DNA from: Terriglobia bacterium | Lineage (GTDB): Bacteria > Acidobacteriota > Polarisedimenticolia > Polarisedimenticolales > JAIQFR01 | Direction of reading: 5' to 3' | Length of the DNA: 64,000 bases | Assembly: GCA_020073205.1 (NCBI GenBank) | Contig: JAIQFR010000005.1 | Coordinates: 23,234-87,233, forward strand | Part shown: piece by piece, positions 1 to 9,415 of the stretch | Numbering within the stretch: the stretch's first letter is position 1 | Layout of the letters: every line of letters begins with the position of its first letter | The notes under the pieces: model-generated | What the model saw: the letters and a program-made list of their open reading frames with translations, nothing else | Databases searched by the model: none | Told to the model about the DNA's origin: nothing | Program-made: the position numbers and the translations under genes

Positions 1-2
1 AG

Positions 3-125
3 CGGCGCGCCTCGCCGCCGGCCACATCGCCTCCACGGGTCGAGCGCCCTCGCTCGCAGCCGACGCCGCAAAGCGGTCAAGACGCAGGGCGCGCCCGGCC
101 GAAGGAGAAGGAAAAGAAGAGATGA
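3..125 (+). CDS. Possible C-terminal end of a gene entering from the left edge
   Basis: Frame 3 is open from the window edge to a TGA at 123-125. It encodes a proline- and arginine-rich tail ending in a lysine/glutamate-rich stretch (PKEKEKKR). A strong factor-independent terminator lies about 50 bases downstream, so some plus-strand gene must end here. Basic, low-complexity tails like this occur on RNA helicases and ribosome-associated proteins, but nothing in the 40 visible residues identifies a family. Frame 2 is also open, to a TAG at 170-172, and is the competing reading. Both the frame and the product are uncertain. Confidence 0.3.
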   Translation, partial: RRASPPATSPPRVERPRSQPTPQSGQDAGRARPKEKEKKR

Positions 126-177
126 ACGGATCCGAAAGCGTCCGACGCCGGCACCCACCCCTCATCCGGTAGTCGGC

Positions 178-215
178 GCGGGCCGGCGGCATGGGTCGCC
201 GGCCCGCTTTCTGTT
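178..215 (+). terminator. Rho-independent terminator
   Basis: A perfect 11-bp GC-rich stem (178-188 pairing with 197-207) encloses an 8-base loop and is followed by TTTCTGTT. This is a classical intrinsic terminator for plus-strand transcription coming from the left edge. No gene is seen between it and 453. Confidence 0.75.
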
Positions 216-452
216 CGGGTCAAGGCTGCCGGTTCGCAAGGGCGATTGCGCGCCTCGAGACGGCGGATTCTACCCATTCCGATGGGTACGTTGCGGACTC
301 CGCCGCGACCTCGAGGTGAACAGTCAACACTGCGGTGCGATCGCGATCGAGCCTCGACCCGATCCCACGGTCGATCGCAGCCCCCATCACATGACCCATC
401 TGAATGGGGAGAATCCGCCGTCACCAGCCTTGGATGTCCGTGGACGCCGCCC

Positions 453-1862
453 TCAGCGACCTCCCGCCCGCGTCTCCAGGGCAGCCAGCAGCTTCGCGTG
501 GATTCCCCCGAAGCCGCCGTTGCTCAGGACGGCGACCACGTCTCCGGGACGCGACGCCTCGGCGAGATGCGCGACGATCGCATCCACGCCGGGGAGAAAG
601 CGCGCGCGGCGTCCGCGCGTCGAGATCTCGCGCGCGAGGCGGTCGGGGTCGAGACGCTCCGCCGGAGGCAATGAGCTCGCCCCGAACACTTCCGCGATCA
701 GCACCTCGTCCGCGGGATCGAACGAGGCGGCCAGCCGGTCCTGGAACACGTTGCGACGCAGCGACCAGGACCGCGGCTCGAGGACGGCCCAGACCTTCCT
801 CTCCGGATATCGCCCCCTGACCGCCTTCAGCGTTTCCGCGATCGCGGTCGGATGGTGGGCGAAGTCGTCGAGCAGCGTCACTCCATCCGCCTCGCCTCGG
901 ACCTCCAGGCGGCGGCGGACGCCGCGGAACGAGGCGAGCCCCGCGGCGATCTCCTCCGGGGAGAGCCCTTGTTCCGCGGCGGCGGCGACTACCGCCAGCG
1001 CGTTCCGCACGTTGAACTCGCCGAATACGCCGAGGGCGGTCTCCGCGTACCGCCGGCCGTCCCTCTGCACCTCGAATCGGGCCCCCTCAGGCGCCGCCGA
1101 AAGTCCGGCGGCCCGCCAGAGTCCGGCCGTCAGACCGTACCCTTCCACGCGGGACAGCGCCCCTCGGGTCACCTCGACGGTCGTCTCGCAGTCCTCGTGG
1201 CGGATGACGAGCCCACGCCTCGGCACGATGTTCACGAGCCACCGGAAGGCCGTCTTCACCTGTTCGAGGTCCCGGTAGATGTCCGCGTGGTCGAACTCCA
1301 CCGTCCCCACCAGAGCGGTGTCCGGGCGGTAGTGCATGAACTTCGGCCCTTTGTCGAAGAACGCGGTGTCGTACTCGTCCCCCTCGATCACGAACGCCGC
1401 GCCGTGGCCGAGGCGGTACGGCCGGTCGAAATTGGCGGGGAGCCCACCGACCAGGAATCCCGGATCCTGTCCCGCGTGGTGGAGCACCCACGCGAGCATC
1501 GCGGTGGTCGTGGTCTTGCCGTGGGTCCCTGAAACGACGATCGAGTGGCGCCCCGGCAGAAACCGGTCCTCCAGAACCTGCGGCATGGAAGCGTGCCGCA
1601 GGCGGCGGTCCAGGACTTCCTCGGCCTCGGGATTCCCGCGGCGGACCGCGTTGCCGACGACCACGAGGTCCGGAGCCGGGCGGAGGTTCCGCGCGTCGTA
1701 GGCCGCGCGGATCTCGAGACCCATCGCCTCGAGGAGCGTGGACGTCGGCGGGTACAGCTCCGTGTCCGAGCCCGTGACACGACAGCCGCTCTCGTGAAGG
1801 AGGCCGGCGAGCGCCGCCATGCCGGTGCCTCCGATCCCGATCAGGTGGACATGCTCCGACAT
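453..1862 (-). CDS. mpl: UDP-N-acetylmuramate:L-alanyl-gamma-D-glutamyl-meso-diaminopimelate ligase
   Basis: This 469-residue cytoplasmic Mur ligase joins recovered murein tripeptide to UDP-MurNAc in peptidoglycan recycling. The N-terminal Rossmann motif GIGGTGMAAL is at residues 9-18, the ATP-binding P-loop GTHGKTTTT at 112-120, and EGDEYDTAFFDKGPKF follows at about 160-175. The last motif separates Mpl from its relative MurC. The ATG at 1862 is preceded by GAGGGAG. The AsmA-like gene ends 11 bases upstream on the same strand, suggesting one transcript. MurC is the main alternative, but the EGDEYDTAFFDK signature and the length favour Mpl. Confidence 0.9.
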   Translation of the reverse strand: MSEHVHLIGIGGTGMAALAGLLHESGCRVTGSDTELYPPTSTLLEAMGLEIRAAYDARNLRPAPDLVVVGNAVRRGNPEAEEVLDRRLRHASMPQVLEDRFLPGRHSIVVSGTHGKTTTTAMLAWVLHHAGQDPGFLVGGLPANFDRPYRLGHGAAFVIEGDEYDTAFFDKGPKFMHYRPDTALVGTVEFDHADIYRDLEQVKTAFRWLVNIVPRRGLVIRHEDCETTVEVTRGALSRVEGYGLTAGLWRAAGLSAAPEGARFEVQRDGRRYAETALGVFGEFNVRNALAVVAAAAEQGLSPEEIAAGLASFRGVRRRLEVRGEADGVTLLDDFAHHPTAIAETLKAVRGRYPERKVWAVLEPRSWSLRRNVFQDRLAASFDPADEVLIAEVFGASSLPPAERLDPDRLAREISTRGRRARFLPGVDAIVAHLAEASRPGDVVAVLSNGGFGGIHAKLLAALETRAGGR

Positions 1863-1873
1863 CGTGGACTCCC

Positions 1874-3586
1874 TCAGTTCCCGCCGAGCAGCCGCTTCAG
1901 GAACCCCTTCCGGCCACGGTCACCCGCCGAGCGCTCGAGCCCTTCCCGCAGGACGCGATCGAGGTCGAGCTGCACGGACGGGGCCTTGAAGTCCCCACGG
2001 ATCTTGAGAGGCATCGTGAGCCGGCCGCCGGGATCGAGGCGGAATTTGAGCTGTGGCGTCTCGCGAACGAGATCGCCGCTGGCCCGCCGCGAGAACGACG
2101 CGATCACGTCGAGCCCCAGCGCGCCGTCGAAGCCGACGCTCCCCCGGCCGTCGAGGTCGAGATCCGCGGAGCGGAACTCGAGGTCTTTCGTGTCCCCGCG
2201 CCCTTCGTGCACGTCGAACGACGCGGACACGTGATCGAAGGGCGTTTCGTCCCGTCCGATGCCTCGGCCCCCCGCCAGCTCCAGGATTTGGGCGACCTGC
2301 TTCAGGATCCCGACGGTCGGGAGCCGCCCGTCCTTGAGCTCCGCGCGCGCCGACCCCCGGATCGAGCCGGCGACGCTGCCCCCGGCGGCGTCCCCGCCGA
2401 CGTCGAGCGTGAACGAGCCGACGCCGTGAATCGACCCCTTGCGCGAGGGGTCGATCGACGTCAGCAGTCGGTCGGCGTCGACGCCCTCGAGGCGCGCGTC
2501 CAGCCGGAACGGCGCGCCTGGCGATCCGAGGTCCAGGACCAGCGTCCCGTGGCATCGTCCGCCGTACAACGCGAACGTCGCATCTTCGAACCGCGCCGCC
2601 TCGCTCTCGATGTCCAAGCGCGCGCGGAGATCGGTCATCTCGAGTCCCGCCAGCCGCCCTTTCGCGGCCTCGATCGTGCCGCGGCACGCCGCGCGGAAGA
2701 GGAAGCCGCGCCGCGGCACCGGCTCCGCCGCGAACGACGTGGGGAACAACGCGCTAAGAACGGCGGCCGCCCCGGTTTCTCCGCGGCGGATGCCCGACAG
2801 CCGCGCCATCTCGTCGAAATCCACCAGTGGAGAGGTCAGGTGGAACTCCAGCTCCGGGCGGTCGCCGGCGAGCCCCTCGCCCGCCAGCGTCCCCTCGACC
2901 CGAGTCCGGCCGATCTCCGCCGTTCCCCTCAGGAAGAGCCGCAAGCGACCCGTCGCGAAGCCGTCGACGTCCCCGGAAGCGGCGACCCTGGAGGCGCCCG
3001 ACTCCGCGTGAAGCGATGCGAGCCGCAAACGGTCGGGAAGGACCGTGGCGTCGAAGGCCGCGCGGAACTCCGGAGCGCCCGGCGCCGCACGGAGCGATCC
3101 CCTCGCGTCCCCCACGAGGCGCGGCGATCCGCCCTCGGTCCGCCCGAGCCTCACGTTCGCCGAGAGGCCCGACGCGAGCACCTTCTCTCCCGCGAGGATC
3201 GCGCCCTCGAGGAGAGAGACGCTCCGCAATCGGACGTCGCCGAGCAGCAACGACAGGATCGCGGGGCGGACCGAAACGCGTGACGCGGCGAAGCTGACGC
3301 CGGAGCCGGTCTCCGCCGCCTGCGATCCTTTGACCTCGAGCCCTTCCGCCACCAGCGCCAGACCGGCCCACAGGGACAGCCGCATCCGGGCCAGCGAGAC
3401 CTTGTGTCCGAGAGCCTCGGTGAGACGCGCCTCGACGCGCGGACGGAACCGGTCGGCGTCGACGAGCCAGGGTACCGTCAGGCCTGCCGCGACGTACAGG
3501 GCGGCAACGGTCGCGACGCTCGCAACGGCGATTCGTGCCGGCCGTCTCACCCGATCACCCGACGCGTGCGCGGAGGGCGCCGGCAC
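1874..3586 (-). CDS. AsmA-family inner-membrane/periplasmic protein
   Basis: This is a 570-residue protein with one N-terminal membrane segment (about residues 18-40) and a long beta-rich periplasmic body typical of the AsmA/TamB-like repeat fold. The C-terminal half carries the AsmA-like pattern of a repeated 'G.G.' strand/turn, for example around the DLDLDGRGSVGFDGALGLDV region. AsmA-like proteins are known to act in outer-membrane biogenesis and phospholipid transport; the specific job here is inferred. The listed start is GTG at 3586. A second GTG at 3550 would give a terminus beginning MRRPARIAV, closer to typical AsmA N-termini, and neither has a strong ribosome-binding site. It lies 11 bases upstream of mpl. 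Confidence 0.7.
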   Translation of the reverse strand: MPAPSAHASGDRVRRPARIAVASVATVAALYVAAGLTVPWLVDADRFRPRVEARLTEALGHKVSLARMRLSLWAGLALVAEGLEVKGSQAAETGSGVSFAASRVSVRPAILSLLLGDVRLRSVSLLEGAILAGEKVLASGLSANVRLGRTEGGSPRLVGDARGSLRAAPGAPEFRAAFDATVLPDRLRLASLHAESGASRVAASGDVDGFATGRLRLFLRGTAEIGRTRVEGTLAGEGLAGDRPELEFHLTSPLVDFDEMARLSGIRRGETGAAAVLSALFPTSFAAEPVPRRGFLFRAACRGTIEAAKGRLAGLEMTDLRARLDIESEAARFEDATFALYGGRCHGTLVLDLGSPGAPFRLDARLEGVDADRLLTSIDPSRKGSIHGVGSFTLDVGGDAAGGSVAGSIRGSARAELKDGRLPTVGILKQVAQILELAGGRGIGRDETPFDHVSASFDVHEGRGDTKDLEFRSADLDLDGRGSVGFDGALGLDVIASFSRRASGDLVRETPQLKFRLDPGGRLTMPLKIRGDFKAPSVQLDLDRVLREGLERSAGDRGRKGFLKRLLGGN

Positions 3587-3706
3587 CGTGTCCGCGACCC
3601 GCTTTCCGCGCGCCGAGGTGCGCTTCGAGAACCCCGATGCGAGCGAGGCCTCGCGCCCCTCCTCTCCCGAGCGCCGGGCCCGGGATCGGTCGCCTCGGGA
3701 CGCGCA

Positions 3707-4372
3707 TCAGAACGTCCATTCGACGCGGACGACCTTGGCCGACCCGGGGACGACCGCGACCGACGCGACGCCCCATTCCGAGTGGCAGCTTCCCCTGCGC
3801 TCGACGCGTTTCAACGTCCAGCGCAGCGTCAGGGACTTCAGCGCGTCCAGGGCCATCCGGCCCGAGCCCTCCTGGACGCGGACCGTGGTGACGGTCCCGA
3901 CGGGAAGCACCGCGACCAGGAACGTCGCCCCGTTCGGCAGGCTCGGCGCGTCGATCTGGTCGTAGTTGAACGTCGCGGGCGTCAGCACGTCGATCCCGTC
4001 CCCGCTCGCTGCGACGGACGAGATCCCCACGAGGGTTCCCGTGCCGAGCCCGAGCGCCTTGATCATCACGATGCCGTCGTCGTCGAGATCCGCCTGGCCG
4101 CGAGCCTTCTCCGCGTCGAACGCCGCGAGACGCCTGTCCACCCACGCGTTGAACACCTCGTCCGTCGGCGACGGCCCGCCGGGGACTCGCTGGCCCGCGT
4201 AGAGGCACCGGAGCATCTCGTGGTTCGCCGCCTGCACCGCGTCGATGTACGGGAAGAGCGCCTCCCCCGCCGTCCTGCGGCCGGGACCGCACCCTGGAGC
4301 GGCCAGCAGTAGCGAGACCAGAGCCATCCGGATCGGGGTCGGTGGCGCGACGCGCCACGTCATCGCTCGCAT
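3707..4372 (-). CDS. Putative lipoprotein of unknown function
   Basis: This is a 221-residue protein with an N-terminal hydrophobic signal (MALVSLLLAAPGC) ending in a lipobox-like cysteine, suggesting an exported lipoprotein. The mature part holds a helical segment (EALFPYIDAVQAANHEMLRC) and a beta-rich C-terminal half ending VVRVEWTF. I do not recognise a family. The ATG at 4372 is supported by GGAGGAG eight bases upstream; the open frame extends further but without such a site. It may be transcribed with the AsmA-like and mpl genes (120-base gap). The divergent isoaspartyl methyltransferase gene starts about 150 bases away. Confidence 0.6.
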   Translation of the reverse strand: MRAMTWRVAPPTPIRMALVSLLLAAPGCGPGRRTAGEALFPYIDAVQAANHEMLRCLYAGQRVPGGPSPTDEVFNAWVDRRLAAFDAEKARGQADLDDDGIVMIKALGLGTGTLVGISSVAASGDGIDVLTPATFNYDQIDAPSLPNGATFLVAVLPVGTVTTVRVQEGSGRMALDALKSLTLRWTLKRVERRGSCHSEWGVASVAVVPGSAKVVRVEWTF

Positions 4373-4524
4373 GTCGGTCTCCTCCCCCCCGGGCCGCATG
4401 CCGGGACAGCGGCCGGATTCTAGCCCATATGCGGTGCAGGAGCGCCGCGGCCTTGACACGCGGCGATCGCCCCGGTTACGTTCGGGTTGCGAGGAGACGA
4501 GATGCCGAGACGGGGGAGGCCGAC

Positions 4525-5277
4525 GTGGCGCTCGGAGCGGCGGTGTTGAGCTTCGCGGCGGTCCTCGGGCTGGTCGGCGCGGGCGCCGCGTGCACAGTGG
4601 GAGGGGGCGACGGCCGCGAAGCGTCGCCGGCCGCGGAGGATCGGGAGCGCGCGGAGCGCCTCGGGATGGTCGAGTCCCAGATCGCCTCGCGGGGCGTGTC
4701 GGACCCGGTGGTCCTGGACGCGATGCGGAGCGTGCCGCGCCACCGGTTCGTCCCCTCGTCCGAGGCCCGGTTCGCCTACACCGACGGGCCGCTCCCGATC
4801 GGCCACGACCAGACGATCTCGCAACCGTACATCGTCGCCCTGATGACCGAACTGCTCCGCCCGACCCGGGAGATGAAGGTGCTCGAGGTCGGCACGGGCT
4901 CCGGCTACCAGGCGGCGGTGCTCGCCGAGTGCGTCGGCGAGGTGTACACGATCGAGATCGTCGAGCCGCTCGGCCGGCGGGCCGCGAGCCTCCTCGAGGA
5001 GCTCGGGTACCGGAACGTGCACGTCCGCGTGGGCGACGGCTACGACGGGTGGCCCGACGCCGCCCCATTCGACGCGGTCCTCCTAACCGCCGCACCCGAG
5101 AGGATTCCGCAGCCGCTCCTCGACCAGCTCAAGACCGGCGGCCGCCTCGTGCTCCCCCTCGGGGCCGGCGCCCAAGACCTCGTGGTGGTGACCAAGACGG
5201 ACCACGGGAGCGTGCGCGAGGTCGTGGCCGCCGTCCGCTTCGTGCCGATGACGGGGAAGGTGCGGGACGCCCGATAG
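4525..5277 (+). CDS. pcm: Protein-L-isoaspartate O-methyltransferase, apparently exported
   Basis: This 250-residue enzyme uses S-adenosylmethionine to methylate L-isoaspartyl residues and so starts repair of aged proteins. The family motifs are intact: RHRFVPSS, the invariant [19 protein letters not shown] block, the SAM-binding [16 protein letters not shown], and the C-terminal [13 protein letters not shown] at 4525 preceded by GGGGAGG fits the start. That start adds a hydrophobic leader ([20 protein letters not shown]) ending in AAC, resembling a lipoprotein or Sec signal that cytoplasmic Pcm lacks. The periplasmic location is inferred. proS follows 70 bases downstream. Confidence 0.85.
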   Translation: MALGAAVLSFAAVLGLVGAGAACTVGGGDGREASPAAEDRERAERLGMVESQIASRGVSDPVVLDAMRSVPRHRFVPSSEARFAYTDGPLPIGHDQTISQPYIVALMTELLRPTREMKVLEVGTGSGYQAAVLAECVGEVYTIEIVEPLGRRAASLLEELGYRNVHVRVGDGYDGWPDAAPFDAVLLTAAPERIPQPLLDQLKTGGRLVLPLGAGAQDLVVVTKTDHGSVREVVAAVRFVPMTGKVRDAR

Positions 5278-5304
5278 GTCTGGCCGCCTCGCCCCGACGG
5301 GCCG

Positions 5305-5310
5305 TATAAT
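5305..5310 (+). promoter_or_regulatory. Likely -10 element for proS
   Basis: A perfect TATAAT lies 38 bases before the proS start codon. It stands out in GC-rich intergenic sequence and sits just downstream of the pcm stop. No good -35 hexamer is visible at the usual distance. Confidence 0.4.
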
Positions 5311-5347
5311 CCCGCCTTCACGCGCCGCCCGACGCCGAGAGGACCGC

Positions 5348-6829
5348 ATGGCCAAGCTCATCACCCCGCGCGCCGAGGACTACTCTCGCTGGTACACCGA
5401 CGTGGTCACCCAGGCCAGGATGGCCGACTACTCCCCGGTCAAGGGGTGCATGGTGATCCGGCCGCACGGGTACGCCCTCTGGGAGAACATGCAGCGCGTG
5501 CTGGACCGGATGTTCAAGGAGACGGGCCACCAGAACGCCTACTTCCCGCTGTTCATACCGAAGTCGTTCCTGGCCAAGGAGGCCGCGCACGTCCAGGGGT
5601 TCGCGAAGGAGTGCGCCATCGTCACCCACTCCCGGCTCAAGACCCTGGTGGTGGACGGCAAGACGACGGTCGTCCCCGACCCCGAGAGCGCGCTCGAGGA
5701 GGAGCTGATCGTCCGGCCGACGTCCGAGACGATCATCTACGCGATGTACGCCAAGTGGGTCCAGTCGTACCGGGACCTGCCCGTCTTGATCAACCAGTGG
5801 GCGAACATCGTCCGCTGGGAAATGCGGACCCGCCTCTTCCTGAGGACCACCGAGTTCCTCTGGCAGGAGGGGCACACCGCGCACGCGACCCACGCGGAGG
5901 CCGAGGAGGAGACGCTCCGGATGCTGGACGTGTACGCGACCTTCGCCGAGGAGTACATGGCGGTTCCGGTGTTGAAGGGGCTGAAGACCGACAAGGAGAA
6001 GTTCGCGGGGGCGCTGAAGACGTACTGCATCGAGGCGCTGATGCAGGACAACAAGGCGCTCCAGGCCGGCACCTCCCATGACCTCGGGCAGAATTTCGCC
6101 AAGGTCTTCGACCTCAAGTTCCAGACCGAGGCCGGAGACTGGGAGCACGCCTGGAACACCTCGTGGGGCGTCTCGACGCGCCTCGTGGGCGCGATCGTCA
6201 TGGCCCACGGGGACGACAACGGCCTCGTGCTGCCGCCGCGCCTCGCGCCGGTGCAGGTGGTGGTGGTCCCGATCTTCAAGGGATCCGATCCGGTGGACCG
6301 GATCCTGGCGGCGGCTCGAGAGGTCCGAGACCGCCTCGCGAAGGTCGGGCTCTCCGTGAAGCTCGACGATCGGAGCAACTTGTCCCCCGGCTTCAAGTTC
6401 AACGAGTGGGAGATGCTGGGAGTGCCGGTCCGGATCGAGCTCGGGCCGAAAGATCTCGAGAAGGGTTCGGTGGTCGCCGTCAAGCGACCGAACCGCACCA
6501 AGACGTTCGTGCCGATGGCCGACCTCGAGGTCCGGATTCCCGCGACGCTCGAGGAGATCCAGCAGGAGATGTTCGAGGCGGCCCGCGCCCGGCGGGACGC
6601 GGCGACGTTCCCCGTGGACGGCTGGGAGGAGTTCAAAGAGAAGATCGAGTCGCCGGGGGGCTTCCTGCTCGCACATTGGTGCGGAAGCTCCGACTGCGAG
6701 GCAGCGATCCAGGAGGACACTAAGGCGACCGTCCGCTGCCTGGCGTTCGGCCAGCCGACGGAGGAGGGACGGTGCGTCCGCTGCGGCGAGCCCTCTCGGA
6801 AGCGCGTGCACTTCGCGAAGGCGTACTGA
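5348..6829 (+). CDS. proS: Prolyl-tRNA synthetase, archaeal/eukaryotic (type 3) form
   Basis: This 493-residue class II aminoacyl-tRNA synthetase charges tRNA-Pro. It lacks the roughly 180-residue editing insertion of the long bacterial enzyme. Instead it ends in the extra C-terminal domain of the archaeal/eukaryotic-like form, with four conserved cysteines ([11 protein letters not shown], then [10 protein letters not shown]) and a terminal tyrosine (KAY). Class II motifs are visible: motif 2 around [20 protein letters not shown] and motif 3 around [14 protein letters not shown]. The ATG is preceded by GAGAGGA. The TMTC-like gene starts 28 bases downstream. Confidence 0.95.
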   Translation: MAKLITPRAEDYSRWYTDVVTQARMADYSPVKGCMVIRPHGYALWENMQRVLDRMFKETGHQNAYFPLFIPKSFLAKEAAHVQGFAKECAIVTHSRLKTLVVDGKTTVVPDPESALEEELIVRPTSETIIYAMYAKWVQSYRDLPVLINQWANIVRWEMRTRLFLRTTEFLWQEGHTAHATHAEAEEETLRMLDVYATFAEEYMAVPVLKGLKTDKEKFAGALKTYCIEALMQDNKALQAGTSHDLGQNFAKVFDLKFQTEAGDWEHAWNTSWGVSTRLVGAIVMAHGDDNGLVLPPRLAPVQVVVVPIFKGSDPVDRILAAAREVRDRLAKVGLSVKLDDRSNLSPGFKFNEWEMLGVPVRIELGPKDLEKGSVVAVKRPNRTKTFVPMADLEVRIPATLEEIQQEMFEAARARRDAATFPVDGWEEFKEKIESPGGFLLAHWCGSSDCEAAIQEDTKATVRCLAFGQPTEEGRCVRCGEPSRKRVHFAKAY

Positions 6830-6857
6830 GCCCGTCCCGCGCGGCCGGGTCGCTCCC

Positions 6858-9050
6858 GTGAGCCGGCTCGCGCCGCGCGGACGGCGCGGCGGCGTCTTGC
6901 TCGCCGTCGGGATCGCGGCGGTGCTGCCGTACCTCCTCCTTCCCGGTCAAACGTTCGTGTTCGACGCTCCCATGGCGGTCGTGGAGAACCGCGCGGTCCA
7001 GTCCGGCTCCTTGCACGACCTCCTGACGTCGGATTTCTTCGGCGCTCCGGCGGACGCCCCGTACAGCAACCTGTCCTATCGCCCCCTCGTCTCGCTGACG
7101 TACGCGCTGGAGGTGCGAGCGGTCGGCAACGCGCCTTGGGCCTTCCACGCGGTGGACATGCTCCTCCACGCGGCCGCGTCGGTGTCGGTCCTGCTGCTGC
7201 TCGAGGCCCTGGGGATCGGGGGAGGCCTCGGTATCGCCGGCGCGTTCCTGTTCGCGGTCCACCCGGTCGCGAGCGAGACCGTCGCCAGCGTGGTCGGGCG
7301 GGCCGATTTGATGGCGTGCCTCGGCCTCCTCCTCGCGCTGCTCCTCCACCACGACGCCGGGCACCGGCGGAGGCCGTGGGTCGCGGAGGCTCTGGCGCTC
7401 CTCGCGCTGGGCGCCGCGCTTCTGAGCAAGGAATACTCGGTCTCGTTCCCCTTCCTGCTGGTCGCCTTCGACGAGATCGTTCGCGCGGGCGGTGCGAGGG
7501 ATCGGCGCGACGCGACGCGACGGTGGGGATTCTGGGCGGGGGCGTTCCTCCTCCTCGGCGCGTACGTGGCCACGCGCCTCGCGGTCCTCGGGTCCCTCGG
7601 CGCGCCACCGGGGTTCTCGCCGTCCGACAACCCGCTGGCGGGGGCGCCCTGGTGGATCCGATGGAGCACAGCGTTCTCCATCCTCGCCCACGCCGCGAGA
7701 CTGCTCGTGGTCCCGCTCGGCCTCAGCCATCACTACGCCGGCGGGAGCCTGCCGGTCGTCACCAGCCTCCTCGACCCACGCGCCATGCTCCCGGCGATCG
7801 GGCTCGCCGTCGCCGCCGCCCTCGCCCTCGTGGGCCTCCTCCGGCGGAAGTGGCTGGCCCCTCCCCTCGCGCTGCTGCTGTTCCTGTTCCCGCTCCTCCC
7901 GTCGCTCAACACCGTGGGGATCACCGGGGTGCTGTTCGCCGAGCGGTGGCTGTACCTCCCTGCCGCCGGCTTGGCGGTCCTCGCCGCTTGGGCCCTCGCT
8001 CGGGTCCCCGTGCGCCCGCCGTGGCCGCGGGCCGCCTGGGCCGCCTCGGCGTGCGTCCTGGTCCTGCTGGCCGGTCTCACGGCCCTCCGTGTCCGAGATT
8101 GGGGCTCGCCCGTGAGGCTCGCCGAATCGGCCCTCGAGGGATATCCCCGGACCGCCAAGGTCTGGCACGAGCTCGGAATCGGCCGGGAGGAGGGCGGACG
8201 GATCGCGGAGGCGGCGGACGCGTTCCGCCGATCCCTCGACCTCGATCCGTCGAATCCTCGAGCGTGGAAGAGCTACGCCGCCGTGCTCGGGCGGCTCGGC
8301 CGGCACCGGGATGCCACCCTGGCCTGGCGTCGTCTGATCACGCTCGCGCCGAAGGACCTGGCCGTGCTGTGGGTGGGCCTCGGAGATTCGGAGCTGGCGG
8401 CGGGGGATCTCGCCGAGGCCGTCCGGGCACTGGAGAAGGCGCGCTCGATCGCCCCGGCGGACCCTGGGGTCCGCTCGCATCTCGCCGAGGCGCTCCTCGG
8501 GAGCGGGAACGCCGCCGAGGCGGTGCGGGCACTGATCTCGGACCCGGTCGATCGCGAGGCGAAATCCGTGCTGTCCGCTCCGCTGCTTCAAGCTCTGCTG
8601 CGGCTGGCACGCGCCGGGACCACGGATCCCGCGGCGAGCTCGGAGTCCCTGACCCTGGCGCGAAGGGCCGCGGCCTCGGGTCTTCCGGACGCGGAGTGCC
8701 TCTTCGCGTGCGGGCTCGTCGCGTCGCAAGCCGCCAAGGAGGACGAGGCGCGCCATTGGTTCCGCCAGGCGCTGTCCGCGGACCCGGCGATCCTGCGTCG
8801 CCGCCACGAGGCGGCGGTGCGTCTCGAAGGCGAGGGGCGCTACGGCGAGGCCGCTGGGATGTACCACGAGATCCTGGCGGCCGACCCGGGCCACGCGCCC
8901 ACGCTGTTTAACTTCGGACGGGTGCTCCTGCTCGCCTCTCGCCCACGGGAGGCCGTTCCCGCGCTCGTGCGCGGCCTCGCGATCCAGGACGACGCCAGAG
9001 CGCGGGAGCTGCTCGCCGAGGCGCGACGGAGGGCGGGCGGCGCGAAATAG
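6858..9050 (+). CDS. TMTC-like integral membrane protein with C-terminal TPR repeats (copy 1)
   Basis: This 730-residue protein has a multi-spanning N-terminal half (about residues 1-415) and tetratricopeptide repeats in the C-terminal half. The loop HAVDMLLHAAASV, then FAVHPVASETVASVVGRADLMA, then LLSKEYSVSFPF, matches the signature of eukaryotic TMTC / DUF1736 proteins. Those are dolichyl-phosphate-mannose-dependent O-mannosyltransferases. The TPR part shows repeated WHELGIGREEGGRIAEAADAF-type units. A membrane glycosyltransferase role is inferred from the family. The start is GTG at 6858 with no clear ribosome-binding site. Two further members of the family lie at 25852 and 63330. Confidence 0.7.
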   Translation: MSRLAPRGRRGGVLLAVGIAAVLPYLLLPGQTFVFDAPMAVVENRAVQSGSLHDLLTSDFFGAPADAPYSNLSYRPLVSLTYALEVRAVGNAPWAFHAVDMLLHAAASVSVLLLLEALGIGGGLGIAGAFLFAVHPVASETVASVVGRADLMACLGLLLALLLHHDAGHRRRPWVAEALALLALGAALLSKEYSVSFPFLLVAFDEIVRAGGARDRRDATRRWGFWAGAFLLLGAYVATRLAVLGSLGAPPGFSPSDNPLAGAPWWIRWSTAFSILAHAARLLVVPLGLSHHYAGGSLPVVTSLLDPRAMLPAIGLAVAAALALVGLLRRKWLAPPLALLLFLFPLLPSLNTVGITGVLFAERWLYLPAAGLAVLAAWALARVPVRPPWPRAAWAASACVLVLLAGLTALRVRDWGSPVRLAESALEGYPRTAKVWHELGIGREEGGRIAEAADAFRRSLDLDPSNPRAWKSYAAVLGRLGRHRDATLAWRRLITLAPKDLAVLWVGLGDSELAAGDLAEAVRALEKARSIAPADPGVRSHLAEALLGSGNAAEAVRALISDPVDREAKSVLSAPLLQALLRLARAGTTDPAASSESLTLARRAAASGLPDAECLFACGLVASQAAKEDEARHWFRQALSADPAILRRRHEAAVRLEGEGRYGEAAGMYHEILAADPGHAPTLFNFGRVLLLASRPREAVPALVRGLAIQDDARARELLAEARRRAGGAK

Positions 9051-9070
9051 AGGGCGGAACGGCGCGGGAG

Positions 9071-9415
9071 CTATTCCAGAAGCGTCTTCAGCTTCCCGAG
9101 GGTTTCGCCGACGACGCCCGCGGGAAGCGCGCAGATCAAGCTCGCCTTTCGGGCGCGCCAGTCCAGCGACTTCACCTGGTCCGACAGGATCGTCCCCGCC
9201 ACGCCCAGGCCTGCGGGGATCCTCACCTCGAAGGGATACCCCTTCACCTGGCTCGTGATCGGGCAGACGAGCGCGAGCCCGACCTTCCGGTTATACGCGG
9301 CCGGGGACACGACGACAGCCGGACGTCGCCCCGCCTGCTCGTGACCGGCCTGCGGGTTGAGGGTGATCCACACCGCGTCACCCTGCGCGGGAACGAACGG
9401 GCGAGACGTCACCAT
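9071..9415 (-). CDS. mazF: MazF/PemK-type endoribonuclease toxin
   Basis: This 114-residue toxin of the MazF fold cleaves mRNA when freed from its antitoxin. The N-terminal QGDAVWITLNPQAGHEQAGR and RPAVVVSP give the conserved G-D-x-[VI]-W and GHEQxGxRPxxV motifs, whose basic residues form the active site. CPITSQVKGYPFEV and TILSDQVKSLDWRAR are also characteristic. The ATG at 9415 overlaps the end of the antitoxin gene by seven bases, so translation is probably coupled. It lies 20 bases from the convergent end of the TMTC-like gene. Confidence 0.88.
   Translation of the reverse strand: MVTSRPFVPAQGDAVWITLNPQAGHEQAGRRPAVVVSPAAYNRKVGLALVCPITSQVKGYPFEVRIPAGLGVAGTILSDQVKSLDWRARKASLICALPAGVVGETLGKLKTLLE

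Noticed and set aside
216-452. A gene between the left-edge terminator and mpl
   Set aside because: Frames in both directions are Arg/Pro-rich shadows without ribosome-binding sites or recognisable motifs.
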